Shown here one piece after another: positions 18,211-26,690 of a stretch of 64,000 bases of DNA. The DNA comes from Amycolatopsis sacchari. Lineage in GTDB: Bacteria; Actinomycetota; Actinomycetes; Mycobacteriales; Pseudonocardiaceae. A program made the position numbers and the translations under genes. A model generated the notes under the pieces. That model saw only the letters and a list, made by a program, of their open reading frames with translations, was not told where the DNA came from and did not search any database. The first letter of the stretch is position 1; each line of letters begins with the position of its first letter. Location of the stretch: contig NZ_FORP01000014.1 of assembly GCF_900114035.1 (NCBI RefSeq), forward strand, positions 62,001 through 126,000, read 5' to 3'.

Positions 18211-18711
18211 ATGGAACGCAGTGCACAGCGGCTTGGCCGCGCCCTCGTGGTGATCGTGGACGACCGCGCGGCGCATGGCGAGCATGACGACACCTCCGGC
18301 CCACTGGTCACGGAGTTGCTGGAGGAAGCCGGGTTCATCGTGGACGGCGTGGTCGTCGTGCACGCCGACACGGTCGCGATCCGCAATGCGCTCAACACCG
18401 CGGTGATCGGCGGGGTGGACCTCGTGATCACGGTCGGTGGCACCGGCGTGTCGCCGCGGGACGTCACCCCGGACGCGACCGCGGGCGTGCTCGACCGGCC
18501 GATCCCGGGGATCGGCGAGGCACTGCGCTCGTCGGGGCTCGCCGCGGGTGCGGTGGACGCCGGTATCTCGCGTGGGCTGGTCGGCGTCTCGGGCAGCACG
18601 CTGGTGGTCAACCTCGCCGGCTCGCGCGCCGCGGTGCGCGACGGCATGGCGACGCTGTCCGCGCTGGTGCCGTACGTCATCGACGAGCTGTCCGGCCTCG
18701 ACGAGTCCTGA
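18211..18711 (+). CDS. moaB: MoaB/MogA-family molybdopterin adenylyltransferase-like protein
   Basis: A protein of about 166 residues of the MoCF_biosynth family with the binding motif ITVGGTGVSPRDVTPDAT. MogA-type proteins adenylylate molybdopterin before metal insertion by MoeA. I choose ATG 18211; GTG 18202 is also in frame. In mycobacteria moaB2 lies between pepD and mscL, the same relative position as here. The bordering small gene begins 2 bp after its stop. Confidence 0.88.
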   Translation: MERSAQRLGRALVVIVDDRAAHGEHDDTSGPLVTELLEEAGFIVDGVVVVHADTVAIRNALNTAVIGGVDLVITVGGTGVSPRDVTPDATAGVLDRPIPGIGEALRSSGLAAGAVDAGISRGLVGVSGSTLVVNLAGSRAAVRDGMATLSALVPYVIDELSGLDES

Positions 18712-18713
18712 CC

Positions 18714-18890
18714 GTGCCCGCCGACGACCGCGACGAGGACGCCCGGCGCCGCCGGAAGCGGCGTTCCCTGGACGCCGTCTTCGGCGAGGTGCTCCCGGAA
18801 ACCACCACGGACGAACGCGACCCCGACCCCCGCGGCGACGACCGCGAGACGTGGTACCGGGAGAACCGGCCACCACACCACGACCGCTAG
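18714..18890 (+). CDS. Small acidic/basic protein following moaB
   Basis: A 58-residue ORF from GTG 18714, 2 bp after the moaB stop. The sequence is highly charged: DDRDEDARRRRKRRSLDAVFGEVLPE at the N terminus in two parts, then an Asp/Arg-rich stretch, ending in WYRENRPPHHDR. The patterned hydrophobic core (LDAVFGEVLP) and the WYRENRPPH tail look like a real conserved small protein of actinobacteria, not random ORF. Function is unknown. Confidence 0.6.
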   Translation: MPADDRDEDARRRRKRRSLDAVFGEVLPETTTDERDPDPRGDDRETWYRENRPPHHDR

Positions 18891-19129
18891 GCAGGGGCGA
18901 CGGCTGCGGCCACGTGCGCGGGTACGCGGCCAGGGTGCTGCGGGTATGGCTCGGGTGCTGCCGGGCACGCCACCGCCGTCGGCTCGGGTTGGCGGCGGCT
19001 GGCAGCGGGCCGTGGACCACGGCCGTCAGCCGGGGATGCCGATCGCGGCCGGGCTACCGATCGCGGCCGTCCGCGTGGGGCAGCGACGGCCGCCAGACCA
19101 GGGCGGCTGCTAACGGGCGATGGCTCAGG

Positions 19130-19480
19130 CGGGCGGCCTCGGTTGCACCCTGGGTTGGGTGGCCCAGCACGCAGGGCTTGCCGCTTGGCCCGGCCAGCCC
19201 GGGTTAGTTGGCTGGCCGGGCGGCGCCCTGGCTTGCCGTCTGCCGGACCAGTGCCCTGGGTTCGCCGCCTGGCCGGGCCAGCCGTGGGTTGACTGGCCGA
19301 GCTGGCGCCCTTGGCTTGCCGCCTGGTCGGGCCAGCGCTCCGGCTTGCCGCCCGGCTGGGGTAGCGCCGGGTGTGCACCGTGGGCTGATCGGCCGGGCCA
19401 GCGCCGTGAAGATGCGCCCTGGTTGGCCCGGCTGGCCGGGCCAGCGCTCTGGGCATCCACCCTGGTGGCTGGCCGCTGGC
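19130..19480 (+). repeat. Degenerate 28-bp-phased GC-rich repeat
   Basis: The core CTTGCCGCCTGGCCGGGCCAG recurs with variation at about 19177, 19232, 19261, 19315 and 19343. Spacings are 55, 29, 54 and 28 bp, consistent with a decayed unit of about 28 bp. Long ORFs in all frames across it are Gly/Ala/Pro/Trp-rich and have no gene-like features. The flanking 18891-19130 also lacks a supportable gene. Confidence 0.6.
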
Positions 19481-19610
19481 GCCCCGGGGTTGCACCCTTG
19501 GTTGCCTGGCCTGCGCCGATGCGCGCTGTGCCTTGAGGCTTCGGCAGCGCCCTGTGCCCCCCGGCTGTGCGCCGACGTTGGAACCGGTGGGCACCCGCGG
19601 ACGGGCCGGT

Positions 19611-19905
19611 ACTGACCGGCAGCCGGGCGAACGCGCCGGAACCAACCTTGCAGCCCGGCGAGAGCGCCGGAGTTGACCGGCAGCCCGGCGAGAGCGCGGA
19701 GCTGACCGGCAGCCGGGGCCGATGCGCCGGAGTTGACCGGCAGCCGGGGCGGACGCGCCGGGAACTGACCTTGCAGCCCGGCGAAAGCGCCGGAGCTGAC
19801 CGGCAGCCGGGGCGGACGCGCCGGGAACTGACCGGCAGCCCGGCGAAAGCACCGGAGTTGACCGGCAGCCCGGCAGCCGCGCCGGAACTGACCGGCAGCA
19901 GCCTG
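19611..19905 (+). repeat. 30-32-bp minisatellite between moaB and mscL
   Basis: Nine to ten direct copies of a 30-32-bp unit with consensus GACCGGCAGCCCGGCGAAAG followed by CGCCGGAGCT. It lies in the 1.1-kb intergenic space between the convergent small gene (ending 18890) and mscL (ending 19991). Unit lengths vary, and both strands lack a gene-like ORF, so it is treated as non-coding. Confidence 0.85.
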
Positions 19906-19990
19906 CCAACCCGCCCTGCTGACCGACCATGACCACGCCGTACCGCCGCCCTGGCGGCAGCCGTTCCTGTGCGGGCACTGCCCGCGCTGA

Positions 19991-20422
19991 TCAGGCCTTC
20001 GTCGTCTCCTTGTCGTTCTCGTTCTGGGGGCCGCGCTGCTCGCGCAGCAGGTCGCGGATCTCGATGAGCAGTTCGACGTCCGTGGGCTCCGCCGGGCCGG
20101 GTTCCTGGCCCCGCTTGCGGCGCTCCTGGATCTTCTTCACCGGCAGCACGATCACGAAGTACACGACCGCGGCGATCAGCGCGAAGTTGATCACGGCGTT
20201 GATGACGCCGCCGAAGTCGAGGAACGTGGAGTCGTTGTCGCCCAGGATGTTGAAGCCGAGGCCCTTCGCCGCGTCCGTGCCGCCGATCGTGTTGATCAGC
20301 GGCTTGATCAGGCCGTTCGTGAACGCCGTGACGATCGCGGTGAACGCGGTGCCCATCACCACCGCCACCGCGAGGTCGACGACGTTCCCCCGCATCAGGA
20401 AATCCTTGAAGCCCTTGAACAT
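19991..20422 (-). CDS. mscL: Large-conductance mechanosensitive channel MscL
   Basis: A 143-residue MscL that opens under membrane tension to release solutes. It shows the amphipathic N-terminal helix (FKGFKDFLMRGNVVDLAVAV), TM1, a periplasmic loop with FLDFGGVINA leading into TM2 (about 75-100), and a charged C-terminal helical bundle. ATG 20422 has GAGGAG at good spacing; GTG 20428 is less likely. In mycobacteria mscL is also convergent with moaB2. Confidence 0.94.
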   Translation of the reverse strand: MFKGFKDFLMRGNVVDLAVAVVMGTAFTAIVTAFTNGLIKPLINTIGGTDAAKGLGFNILGDNDSTFLDFGGVINAVINFALIAAVVYFVIVLPVKKIQERRKRGQEPGPAEPTDVELLIEIRDLLREQRGPQNENDKETTKA

Positions 20423-20448
20423 GTGCACTCCTCCCTCGACGGACGCTG

Positions 20449-20931
20449 TTAGCGGAGGGTAACGGCAACCGGATTCCGAAGTGACGAAGCCGCCACTTGT
20501 GTCGCTGTGTCGGGCGGAACGGCGATCAGGACGAGCGGGCCCTTGTCCTCACCCGCTAGGAACCGGCTCGACCCGGCGGGCGGTGAGCGGACGTCGACCA
20601 CCGTCGCCAGTGGCGCGAGCACCCGGCTCACACCCTCGTCAGCCGTCACGACGTCCACCCGGGTGCCAGGCGAGAGCAAACCGGCCACAGCGGCGTCGGC
20701 CAGGCGGACGGGAACTGTGGACAACCCGGGGACAAGATTGGGGACAGCGCCGGGACTCGCGCGGGCTGATGCGGCTTCGGGTGAGGGCGGCGAGGCGCCG
20801 GGGGAACGCACCGCGAACACCGCGGCGAGCACGAGGAGACCGACCGCGACCAGGCGGCGCAATCGCGAAAAACGCCTGCTGCGCAAGGAAGAACGCAGCC
20901 TGATCCAGATCTCCCACAGGCGGATACGCAT
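20449..20931 (-). CDS. SAF-domain (CpaB/RcpC-like) membrane protein
   Basis: A protein of about 160 residues with a basic cytoplasmic N terminus, one membrane helix at about 26-44, a Pro/Ser/Ala-rich linker and a C-terminal SAF-like beta-clip domain (VPVRLADAAVAGLLSPGTRVDVV). Such proteins resemble RcpC/CpaB, which help assemble Flp pili, but no pilus genes are nearby. I choose ATG 20931; GTG 20940 is in frame. It lies upstream of mscL on the same strand with a 26-bp gap. Confidence 0.72.
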   Translation of the reverse strand: MRIRLWEIWIRLRSSLRSRRFSRLRRLVAVGLLVLAAVFAVRSPGASPPSPEAASARASPGAVPNLVPGLSTVPVRLADAAVAGLLSPGTRVDVVTADEGVSRVLAPLATVVDVRSPPAGSSRFLAGEDKGPLVLIAVPPDTATQVAASSLRNPVAVTLR

Positions 20932-21069
20932 CGCGGGCACACTCCCTTTCGCCAGTGCGACGGCGGTGGTTCCGCTGTCGTCACTTCGACGTTAGGGGTG
21001 TGCCCGCGCGAGGGAAAGGAGCTGATCAAGCACCTGTGGATAACCGGGTGCCTGTGGACAACTCGGCCG

Positions 21070-21411
21070 TCAGGAAGCGGCGGCGGCTGCCGTGGAGGAG
21101 CTGCTCGACGAGGACGACGAGGACGCCGACGACGAAGACGACGAGTCCGACTTGCTGCTCGACCCGTTGGACGACGAACCGTTGCTCGACGCCGAGGACG
21201 AGGACTTGCTCGAACCCGACGACGACTTGGAGTCGGAACGCGAGTCGGTGCGGTAGAACCCGCTGCCCTTGAAGATCACGCCGACGGCGCCGTAGAGCTT
21301 GCGCAGCGGGCCGGTGCACTTCGGGCACTCGGTCAGGCTGGCGTCGGAGAACGACTGCACGGCCTCGAACTGGTGGCCGCACTCCTTGCAGGCGTACTGG
21401 TAGGTGGGCAC
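21070..21411 (-). CDS. FmdB-type zinc ribbon protein with serine-rich tail
   Basis: A 113-residue protein. The first 55 residues are the FmdB/CxxC_CXXC_SSSS zinc ribbon (PTYQYACKECGHQFE, then CPKC, then KLYGAVGVIFKGSGFYRTD). The rest is a low-complexity tail of Ser, Asp, Lys, Gly and Ala. GTG 21411 has GGAG five bases upstream. The tail is longer than usual and its Ser codons make the DNA repetitive (21075-21230). It corresponds by position to mycobacterial Rv0991c. Confidence 0.85.
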   Translation of the reverse strand: MPTYQYACKECGHQFEAVQSFSDASLTECPKCTGPLRKLYGAVGVIFKGSGFYRTDSRSDSKSSSGSSKSSSSASSNGSSSNGSSSKSDSSSSSSASSSSSSSSSSTAAAAAS

Positions 21412-21635
21412 TGGTGCTCCTTCGCGCATTGGCACTCGATCCGCGAGAGTGCTAACGCTAGACGATACTGGGCCATTCCCCCGCAGGTCAAACGGGGTTT
21501 CCGGGGTCACGCCCAGGCCGCGTCCCGATCCTCGCGGTGATCGAACCCGCCGGTAGCCGTGGCCTGCTCGTTCGTCCCACTCTGGAGCAACGACCGGGCG
21601 GAGCTCCAGAATGTCGGCCCCCGGTGAGACCTTGG

Positions 21636-22232
21636 TCACCGGCCGGTCAGTGGAACGAACCCCCGCCCAGGGGTGAGCACCGCGGTCATCCGCACGTCGT
21701 GGGGTTCGGCGGGCAGCCGCTCGACGAACTCGTCGTCCCGCACGACGGCGACCAGCGTCGCGTCGGCGGCCGCGTGGCCCAGCGAGCGGTCGTAGTACCC
21801 CGCGCCGCGGCCGAGGCGCACGCCCGCCCGGTCGACGGCCAGTGCGGGGATCAACACGAGCCCCGCTTCCCGGACCGCGCCCGGCCCGAGGCAGGGGCCC
21901 GCCGGCTCGAGCACGCCCCGCAAGCGGCCAGGTGAAAGCGTTTGCGGCCCGGTGTACTCCGCCCAGTCCAGCGCGCCAGGCGCCGGCGGGATCACCGGGA
22001 GCAGCACCCGGGCGCCGGCTTGCCGCGCGACGTCGAGCCATGCGATCGAACCGGGTTCGGTGCCGAACGGCACGTAACAGCACACGGTCGGGGGCAGGTC
22101 CAGCGCGCCGACCGCTTCAGCCAGTGCCCTGGCCTCGGCGACCCGCGCGGCGACGGGGAGGGCTGTCCGTGCCGCGGTCAACCGGGCCCGCCAGCCGCCC
22201 TTGTCCAGCTCGTCGTGCCGCCCGTCTCGCAT
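21636..22232 (-). CDS. 5-formyltetrahydrofolate cyclo-ligase
   Basis: A 198-residue MTHFS-family enzyme that converts 5-formyl-THF to 5,10-methenyl-THF using ATP. The N-terminal basic helix carries the phosphate-contacting residues, PFGTEP is the substrate loop, and LGRGAGYYDRSL is the family signature. It starts at ATG 22232, divergent from galU with only 24 bp between start codons, so both promoters must overlap the genes or lie within this short gap. Position matches mycobacterial Rv0992c. Confidence 0.9.
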   Translation of the reverse strand: MRDGRHDELDKGGWRARLTAARTALPVAARVAEARALAEAVGALDLPPTVCCYVPFGTEPGSIAWLDVARQAGARVLLPVIPPAPGALDWAEYTGPQTLSPGRLRGVLEPAGPCLGPGAVREAGLVLIPALAVDRAGVRLGRGAGYYDRSLGHAAADATLVAVVRDDEFVERLPAEPHDVRMTAVLTPGRGFVPLTGR

Positions 22233-22256
22233 AGTCGCAGGTTAGGCTCTAGCTCC

Positions 22257-23159
22257 ATGACGGGCGCCTTCGACAACCATTCCTTCCGCACCGCGATCGT
22301 CCCCGCCGCGGGGCTGGGGACACGCTTCCTGCCTGCGACGAAAGCAGTTCCGAAAGAGCTGCTGCCGGTCGTGGACACCCCGGGCATCGAGATCGTCGCG
22401 GCGGAGGCGGCACAGGCGGGCGCGAAGCGGCTTGTGATCGTGACCTCACCGGGCAAGGAGTCGGTGGTCAACTACTTCCGCTCGGCGCCGGAGCTCGAAG
22501 AGAACCTGGAGCGCAAGGGCAAGACCGAGCTGCTGGAGAAGGTCCGCCGCGGCCCGGGGCTGCTGGACGTCGAGGTCGCCATCCAGAAGGAGGCGCTGGG
22601 GCTGGGGCACGCGGTCGCGCAGGCCGAGCCGAACCTGACCGACGAGGACACCGCCGTCGCGGTCCTCCTGCCGGACGACCTCGTGCTGCCGGCCGGGGTG
22701 CTCGAGCGGATGGCCGAGGTCCGCGTGAAGCACGGCGGCAGCGTGCTGTGCGCCTTCGACATCCCGAAGGAGCAGATCTCACCCTATGGCGTGTTCGACG
22801 TCACCGATACGGACGAAGAAGATGTCAAACGAGTGCACGGGATGGTCGAGAAGCCGAAGCCCGAAGAGGCTCCCTCGACGTTCGCCGCCGCGGGCCGTTA
22901 CCTGCTCGACCGGGCGATCTTCGACGCGCTGCGCCGCATCAAGCCGGGCGCGGGTGGTGAACTCCAGCTCACCGACGCGGTGGCACTGCTGATCGAAGAG
23001 GGACATCCGGTGCATATCGTGGTGCACCGGGGTGGCAGGCACGACCTGGGCAACCCCGGCGGGTTCCTGCGGGCGGCGGTCGATTTCGCACTCGACCACC
23101 CCGACTACGGCCCGTCGCTGCGCACCTGGCTCGCCGAGCGAATCGAGAACAAAGGCTGA
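22257..23159 (+). CDS. galU: UTP-glucose-1-phosphate uridylyltransferase
   Basis: A 300-residue nucleotidyltransferase that makes UDP-glucose. The nucleotide-binding motif is AAGLGTRFLPATKAVPKE near residues 17-34, followed by VVDTPGIE, LPDDLVL and VEKPKPEEAP. It begins at ATG 22257 and its stop shares one base with the moeA start (TGATG). UDP-glucose serves trehalose, glycan and Leloir metabolism, linking it loosely to galT upstream. Confidence 0.94.
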   Translation: MTGAFDNHSFRTAIVPAAGLGTRFLPATKAVPKELLPVVDTPGIEIVAAEAAQAGAKRLVIVTSPGKESVVNYFRSAPELEENLERKGKTELLEKVRRGPGLLDVEVAIQKEALGLGHAVAQAEPNLTDEDTAVAVLLPDDLVLPAGVLERMAEVRVKHGGSVLCAFDIPKEQISPYGVFDVTDTDEEDVKRVHGMVEKPKPEEAPSTFAAAGRYLLDRAIFDALRRIKPGAGGELQLTDAVALLIEEGHPVHIVVHRGGRHDLGNPGGFLRAAVDFALDHPDYGPSLRTWLAERIENKG

Positions 23160-24427
23160 TGACCCCGTCCACCCCGGAGCCTGCAGAGGCCGCTGAGCAG
23201 GAGTTCCGTCCCGTCGACGAACAGCTGGCGCTGGTACTGGATTCGGCCGTGCGGCCGCGGCCGGTCCGGGTCGCCATCTCCGAGGCGCAGGGCCTGCTCT
23301 GCGCCGAGGAGGTCGTCGCGGAGCACGCCCTGCCCGGCTTCGACCAGGCCGCGGTGGACGGGTACGCCGTGCGCAGCGTGGACGTGCGCGCGGCGGGCGA
23401 CGAGCCCGTGCAGCTGCCGGTGGTGGGCGAGATCCCGGCGGGTTCGCGGCAGCCGCGGCGCCTGAACCCCGGCCAGGCGGTGCGGGTCGTGACCGGCGCG
23501 CCGCTGCCGACGCTGGCCGACGCCGTGGTGCCGACGGCGTTCACCGACGGACATCCCGCGAACGTGACCGTGCACCGGTCCGTGCCCTCGGCCGGCTACG
23601 TGCGGCGGACCGGCGAGGACGTGCAGATCGGGGACGTCGCCGTGCGCCAGGGTGACACGATCGGCTCGGCCCAGGTCGGGCTGCTCGCCGCGGTCGGCCG
23701 GTCCAAGGTGCTGGTCTACCCGCGTCCCCGGGTGTCGATCGTGTCCGTCGGCGACGAGCTGGTCGACATCGACCGGACGCCCTCGGTCGGGCAGGTCTAC
23801 GACGTCAACTCCTACGCGCTGGCCGCTGCCGCGCGGGACGCCGGTGCGGAGGTGAGCCGCGTCGGCATCGTGCCGAGCGAGCCGAAGCGGCTGCGTGAGG
23901 TCGTGGAGGGCCGACTGCTGATGTCCGAGGTCGTCGTGGTCGCCGGCGGGGCCGGGGGCACGACGGGCGACGAGGTGCACGCGGCCCTGTCCGACCTCGG
24001 GCACATCGACATGACGCGCGTCGCGATGCACCCCGGCTCGGCGCAGGGGTTCGGCCGTCTAGGGCCGGACTCCGTGCCCACGTTCCTGTTGCCTGCCAAC
24101 CCGATGAGCGCGCTGGTGGTGTTCGAGGTGCTCATCCGGCCGTTGATCAGGGCGGCCCGCGGCACGCGCAACCCGCACCGGCGGATCGTCAGCGCCCGGC
24201 TGCTGTCGCCGATCACGTCGACCAAGGGGCGCAAGGGTTTCCTGCGTGGCCAGCTGCTGCGCGACGAGAGCACGGGCGAGTACCTCGTGCAGCCGCTCGG
24301 GACGTCGGGTGCGCACCTGCTGGCGTCGCTGGCCGAGGCGAACTGCCTGGTGAACGTGGACGAGGACCTCACGGAGGTGCCCGCGGGCGAGCAGGTACGG
24401 GTGACCTTCCTCGCACAACGGGTGTGA
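23159..24427 (+). CDS. MoeA-family protein, probably the gephyrin-like divisome protein Glp
   Basis: A 422-residue MoeA/gephyrin-type protein. The N-terminal MoeA domain carries GFDQAAVDGYAVRS, the central MPT-binding domain carries VSIVSVGDELVD and GGAGGTTGDEVH, and the C-terminal domain begins near 340. MoeA inserts molybdate into molybdopterin. In corynebacteria the homologue at this locus (Glp) instead binds FtsZ and a membrane receptor GlpR. Here the receptor-like gene lies two genes downstream, so a divisome role is likely. The two roles cannot be separated from sequence alone. Confidence 0.85.
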   Translation: MTPSTPEPAEAAEQEFRPVDEQLALVLDSAVRPRPVRVAISEAQGLLCAEEVVAEHALPGFDQAAVDGYAVRSVDVRAAGDEPVQLPVVGEIPAGSRQPRRLNPGQAVRVVTGAPLPTLADAVVPTAFTDGHPANVTVHRSVPSAGYVRRTGEDVQIGDVAVRQGDTIGSAQVGLLAAVGRSKVLVYPRPRVSIVSVGDELVDIDRTPSVGQVYDVNSYALAAAARDAGAEVSRVGIVPSEPKRLREVVEGRLLMSEVVVVAGGAGGTTGDEVHAALSDLGHIDMTRVAMHPGSAQGFGRLGPDSVPTFLLPANPMSALVVFEVLIRPLIRAARGTRNPHRRIVSARLLSPITSTKGRKGFLRGQLLRDESTGEYLVQPLGTSGAHLLASLAEANCLVNVDEDLTEVPAGEQVRVTFLAQRV

Positions 24428-24442
24428 CGGTTAAATACGCCG

Positions 24443-25102
24443 GTGCAGGCTGCGACCTACGACATCGAAGCGCGACACCCCGGCTGGCCCGCCCGGCTCG
24501 GTCCGCTGCGCGTCCGCGCCGGTGTCGTCGCTCTGCGGCCCATCCGGCTGCGGGACGCGGGGGACTGGTCGCGGATCCGGTTGCGGGACCAGGAGCACCT
24601 GGAGCGGTGGGAGCCGACGGCGCCGGGTCCGTGGGCGGACCGCAACGGTTTCTGGTCGTGGCCGCCGCAGTGGATGGCGCTGCGGGGGCTTGCTCGCCGT
24701 GGTCAGTGCCTGCCGTTCGTCATCACAGTGGACGACCAGTTCGCCGGTCAGATCACTGTCGGTAACGTGATCCGCGCCTCACTCCGTTCGGCGTGGGTCG
24801 GTTACTGGGTGTCCTCGACGGTCGTCGCCGGCGGGGTCGCGACGGCGGCTGTCGCACTGCTGGTGGACCACGCGCTGACCTCCGGCGGGTTGCACCGGAT
24901 CGAGGCCACCGTCCGCCCCGAGAACGAGCCGAGCGTCCGCGTCCTCACCAAGGCCGGATTCCGCCAGGAGGGCCTCTTCCAGCGCTATCTCGATGTCGCG
25001 GGCGCGTGGCGGGACCACCTGTGCTTCGCGATCACGGCCGAGGAGACGGGCGCCGGTCTCGTCAGCAGGCTCGTGCGGGAAGGCCGCGCTGAGCGCGTGT
25101 GA
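24443..25102 (+). CDS. RimJ/RimL-type GNAT N-acetyltransferase
   Basis: A 219-residue GNAT protein with the RimL-like strand-helix pattern: VALRPIRLRDAGDW near 30-45, GYWVSSTVVAGGVATAAVALLVDHA for the acetyl-CoA loop region, and VRPENEPSVRVLTKAGFRQEG near 160. RimJ/RimL acetylate N termini of ribosomal proteins, but related enzymes have other targets. GTG 24443 follows moeA/glp by 15 bp. Position matches mycobacterial rimJ (Rv0995). Confidence 0.87.
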   Translation: MQAATYDIEARHPGWPARLGPLRVRAGVVALRPIRLRDAGDWSRIRLRDQEHLERWEPTAPGPWADRNGFWSWPPQWMALRGLARRGQCLPFVITVDDQFAGQITVGNVIRASLRSAWVGYWVSSTVVAGGVATAAVALLVDHALTSGGLHRIEATVRPENEPSVRVLTKAGFRQEGLFQRYLDVAGAWRDHLCFAITAEETGAGLVSRLVREGRAERV

Positions 25103-25245
25103 GATCTGCGTTACCACATCGGGTCAGTTTCACCTGATCCGGTGGTCCCATTTCTGTTTTCGAGCGGCGTGGCTCCCGGCGATCTGTTACTCCTGTGACT
25201 AGCGTGACGGTATGTAGCAGAAGTCGGGGGAGGTGACAGAGGGAG

Positions 25246-26067
25246 ATGCCCAGCTCGCTGATCATCGTCGCACTGGCGGCCGCGTGGCTCGTCGTGCTCG
25301 TGCCCATGGTCGCGCGGAAGCGCCAGGCCGTCGTGCGGACCACGGACTCCGCGCTCGCCGCCCGCGTCGTGCGGAGCGGAGTAGGCACCGACGAGGGGGA
25401 GGAGCCCGTCATGTCCGAGCCCGTTCAGCAGGTCATCGACCCCGAACCCGAGGAGTTCGCCGAGCCGGAGCGCCCGTGCAGCCACGAGGAGTCCTCGCGA
25501 CGCAGCTTCGACGCCGATGACGACTTCGACGACGAGGCCGACTACCGGTCGGAGCGCGGCGTCGAGGCCGAGGGGGAACGCCGGTACCGGCCTGGGCGCG
25601 GGGGCTTCGACCCGGAGGCGGCGGAGATCGCGGCGCGGGCCAAGTACGCGTTCCGGCAGCGGGTCGTGCTCGCCCTCATCCTGCTGGCGGTGGTGTCCGC
25701 CGGTGTGGCCGGTTTCCTGTCGAGCCTGCTGTGGTGGGGGCACGGCGCGATCGACCTGGTGCTGGTGGGGTACCTCGTGTACTTGCGGCGGCAGGTGCGC
25801 ATCGAGAACGAGATCCGGCAGCGGCGGCTCGCGCGCCTGCACCACGCACGCACCCGTCGCCCGGCGCAGCCGCGCCGCGTGATGCGCGACGAGTACGAGG
25901 TGCCCGAGGAGCCGCGTCGCGAGCTGGTCGGCATCGAGCGCCGCCCGTCGCCCGCTTCGCGGCTGCGCGGGCAAGCGGTGGTCGTCGACGTCGAGGACGA
26001 GGATCCCGCGTTCCACGAGCTGGACGACCCCGGCGCCCTCCCGTTCCGCCGGGCGGTCGGCGAGTAG
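25246..26067 (+). CDS. SepX/GlpR-like divisome membrane protein
   Basis: A 273-residue protein with an N-terminal membrane helix (about 3-20), a long acidic disordered cytoplasmic segment (about 45-125), two adjacent hydrophobic helices at about 140-185 and a basic C-terminal tail. This architecture and the position after moeA-rimJ match mycobacterial Rv0996, Streptomyces SepX and corynebacterial GlpR, which connect the gephyrin-like Glp to the division or elongation machinery. The 143-bp upstream gap probably contains its own promoter, and GGGAGAT precedes the ATG. Confidence 0.8.
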   Translation: MPSSLIIVALAAAWLVVLVPMVARKRQAVVRTTDSALAARVVRSGVGTDEGEEPVMSEPVQQVIDPEPEEFAEPERPCSHEESSRRSFDADDDFDDEADYRSERGVEAEGERRYRPGRGGFDPEAAEIAARAKYAFRQRVVLALILLAVVSAGVAGFLSSLLWWGHGAIDLVLVGYLVYLRRQVRIENEIRQRRLARLHHARTRRPAQPRRVMRDEYEVPEEPRRELVGIERRPSPASRLRGQAVVVDVEDEDPAFHELDDPGALPFRRAVGE

Positions 26068-26123
26068 GACCCCCCTCGCCGACCCCCTGCGGCGGGGTTG
26101 CTATGCTCTGCGAGCAAGTTCAA

Positions 26124-26196
26124 GGGGCTGTAGCGCAGTTGGTAGCGCGTCTCGTTCGCATCGAGAAGGTCAGGGGTTCGATTCCCCTCAGCTCCA
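26124..26196 (+). tRNA. tRNA-Ala (anticodon CGC)
   Basis: A complete cloverleaf. The acceptor GGGGCTG pairs with CAGCTCC, the anticodon loop TTCGCAT sits on a TCTCG/CGAGA stem, and the T arm is GGGGTTCGATTCCCC. Loop positions 34-36 are CGC, which decodes GCG. The last 24 bp plus two bases are repeated 1.27 kb downstream, the hallmark of use as an integration target. Confidence 0.95.
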
Positions 26197-26198
26197 CA
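26173..26198 (+). repeat. Candidate attachment repeat, copy 1 (tRNA-Ala 3' end)
   Basis: This 26-bp segment, GGGGTTCGATTCCCCTCAGC followed by TCCACA, recurs at 27447 with one mismatch (G to C at the eighth base). A tRNA 3' end duplicated at the far side of a short foreign-looking segment is what a tyrosine-recombinase element leaves at its ends. Confidence 0.75.
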
Positions 26199-26205
26199 GC
26201 AGGTC

Positions 26206-26239
26206 AAAGGCCCTCCCCGGGTGATCGGGGAGGGCCTTT
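26206..26239 (+). terminator. Terminator after tRNA-Ala
   Basis: A perfect 13-bp stem (26206-26218 with 26227-26239, AAAGGCCCTCCCC) with an 8-nt loop; the right arm ends in CCTTT. It directly follows the tRNA and probably ends its transcript. Confidence 0.85.
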
Positions 26240-26248
26240 GCGTGTCCG

Positions 26249-26377
26249 TACGGCAGCGCCATCCTGTTTCCCCACTCGGCGAACGGCGACACGCCAACCG
26301 GTTCGCAGTACGTCGAGCAGGTGCGGACCTGGTTCGACAGCATGTGGTCGAGCATCGGCAAGGACTTCCGGCGATAA
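26249..26377 (+). pseudogene. C-terminal fragment of an unidentified gene
   Basis: An open reading stretch without a start codon gives a coherent protein tail (YGSAILFPHSANG, then QYVEQVRTWFDSMWSSIG) ending in TAA at 26375. The composition looks like a real C terminus, perhaps of a regulatory protein, but the upstream part is missing because the tRNA terminator precedes it. It is the first of three truncated genes inside the duplicated tRNA ends. Confidence 0.5.
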
Positions 26378-26690
26378 CCCGTTCGCGGTGCTGAAGTACG
26401 CCGCCTCCCTCAGCGAAGATGACGTCCGCTACGTCGAGGCCGCGTTCACCGCACACGAGGTCGAGGCCATGACCACCGCTGAAACGACCGAGGGTGCGCA
26501 CGAACTCATCCAGGCGTGGCACGCTTCCGGCCGGCCGCTCGCGATCGTGAGCAACAACAGCGCCGCCGCGATCAGCACATACCTCGACTTTCACGGCATC
26601 CGCCCGCTCGTCGACGTGGTGTCCACACGCGAGAGTGCAGATGTCGGACTCCTCAAGCCGCGTCCCTACCTAACCCGTGCCCTCGCCTGA
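26376..26690 (+). pseudogene. HAD-family hydrolase fragment, N terminus missing
   Basis: The frame reads NPFAVLKYAASLSEDDV, then GAHELIQAWHASGRPLAIVSNNSAAA (in two parts), then LDFHGIRPLVDVV and LLKPRPYL. This is the middle and C-terminal part of a HAD-type phosphatase, with the motif II Ser/Asn region and motif III Lys present. The N-terminal DxD nucleophile motif is absent, and there is no start codon with ribosome-binding site. It is a decayed or truncated gene. Confidence 0.65.

Noticed and set aside
19611-19905. CRISPR array
   Set aside because: Copies abut each other, vary in length and have no distinct spacers.
19125-20468. 447-codon minus-strand ORF over the repeat arrays and mscL
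   Set aside because: It is antisense to the repeats and in a different frame from mscL; its translation is repetitive Gly/Pro/Arg.
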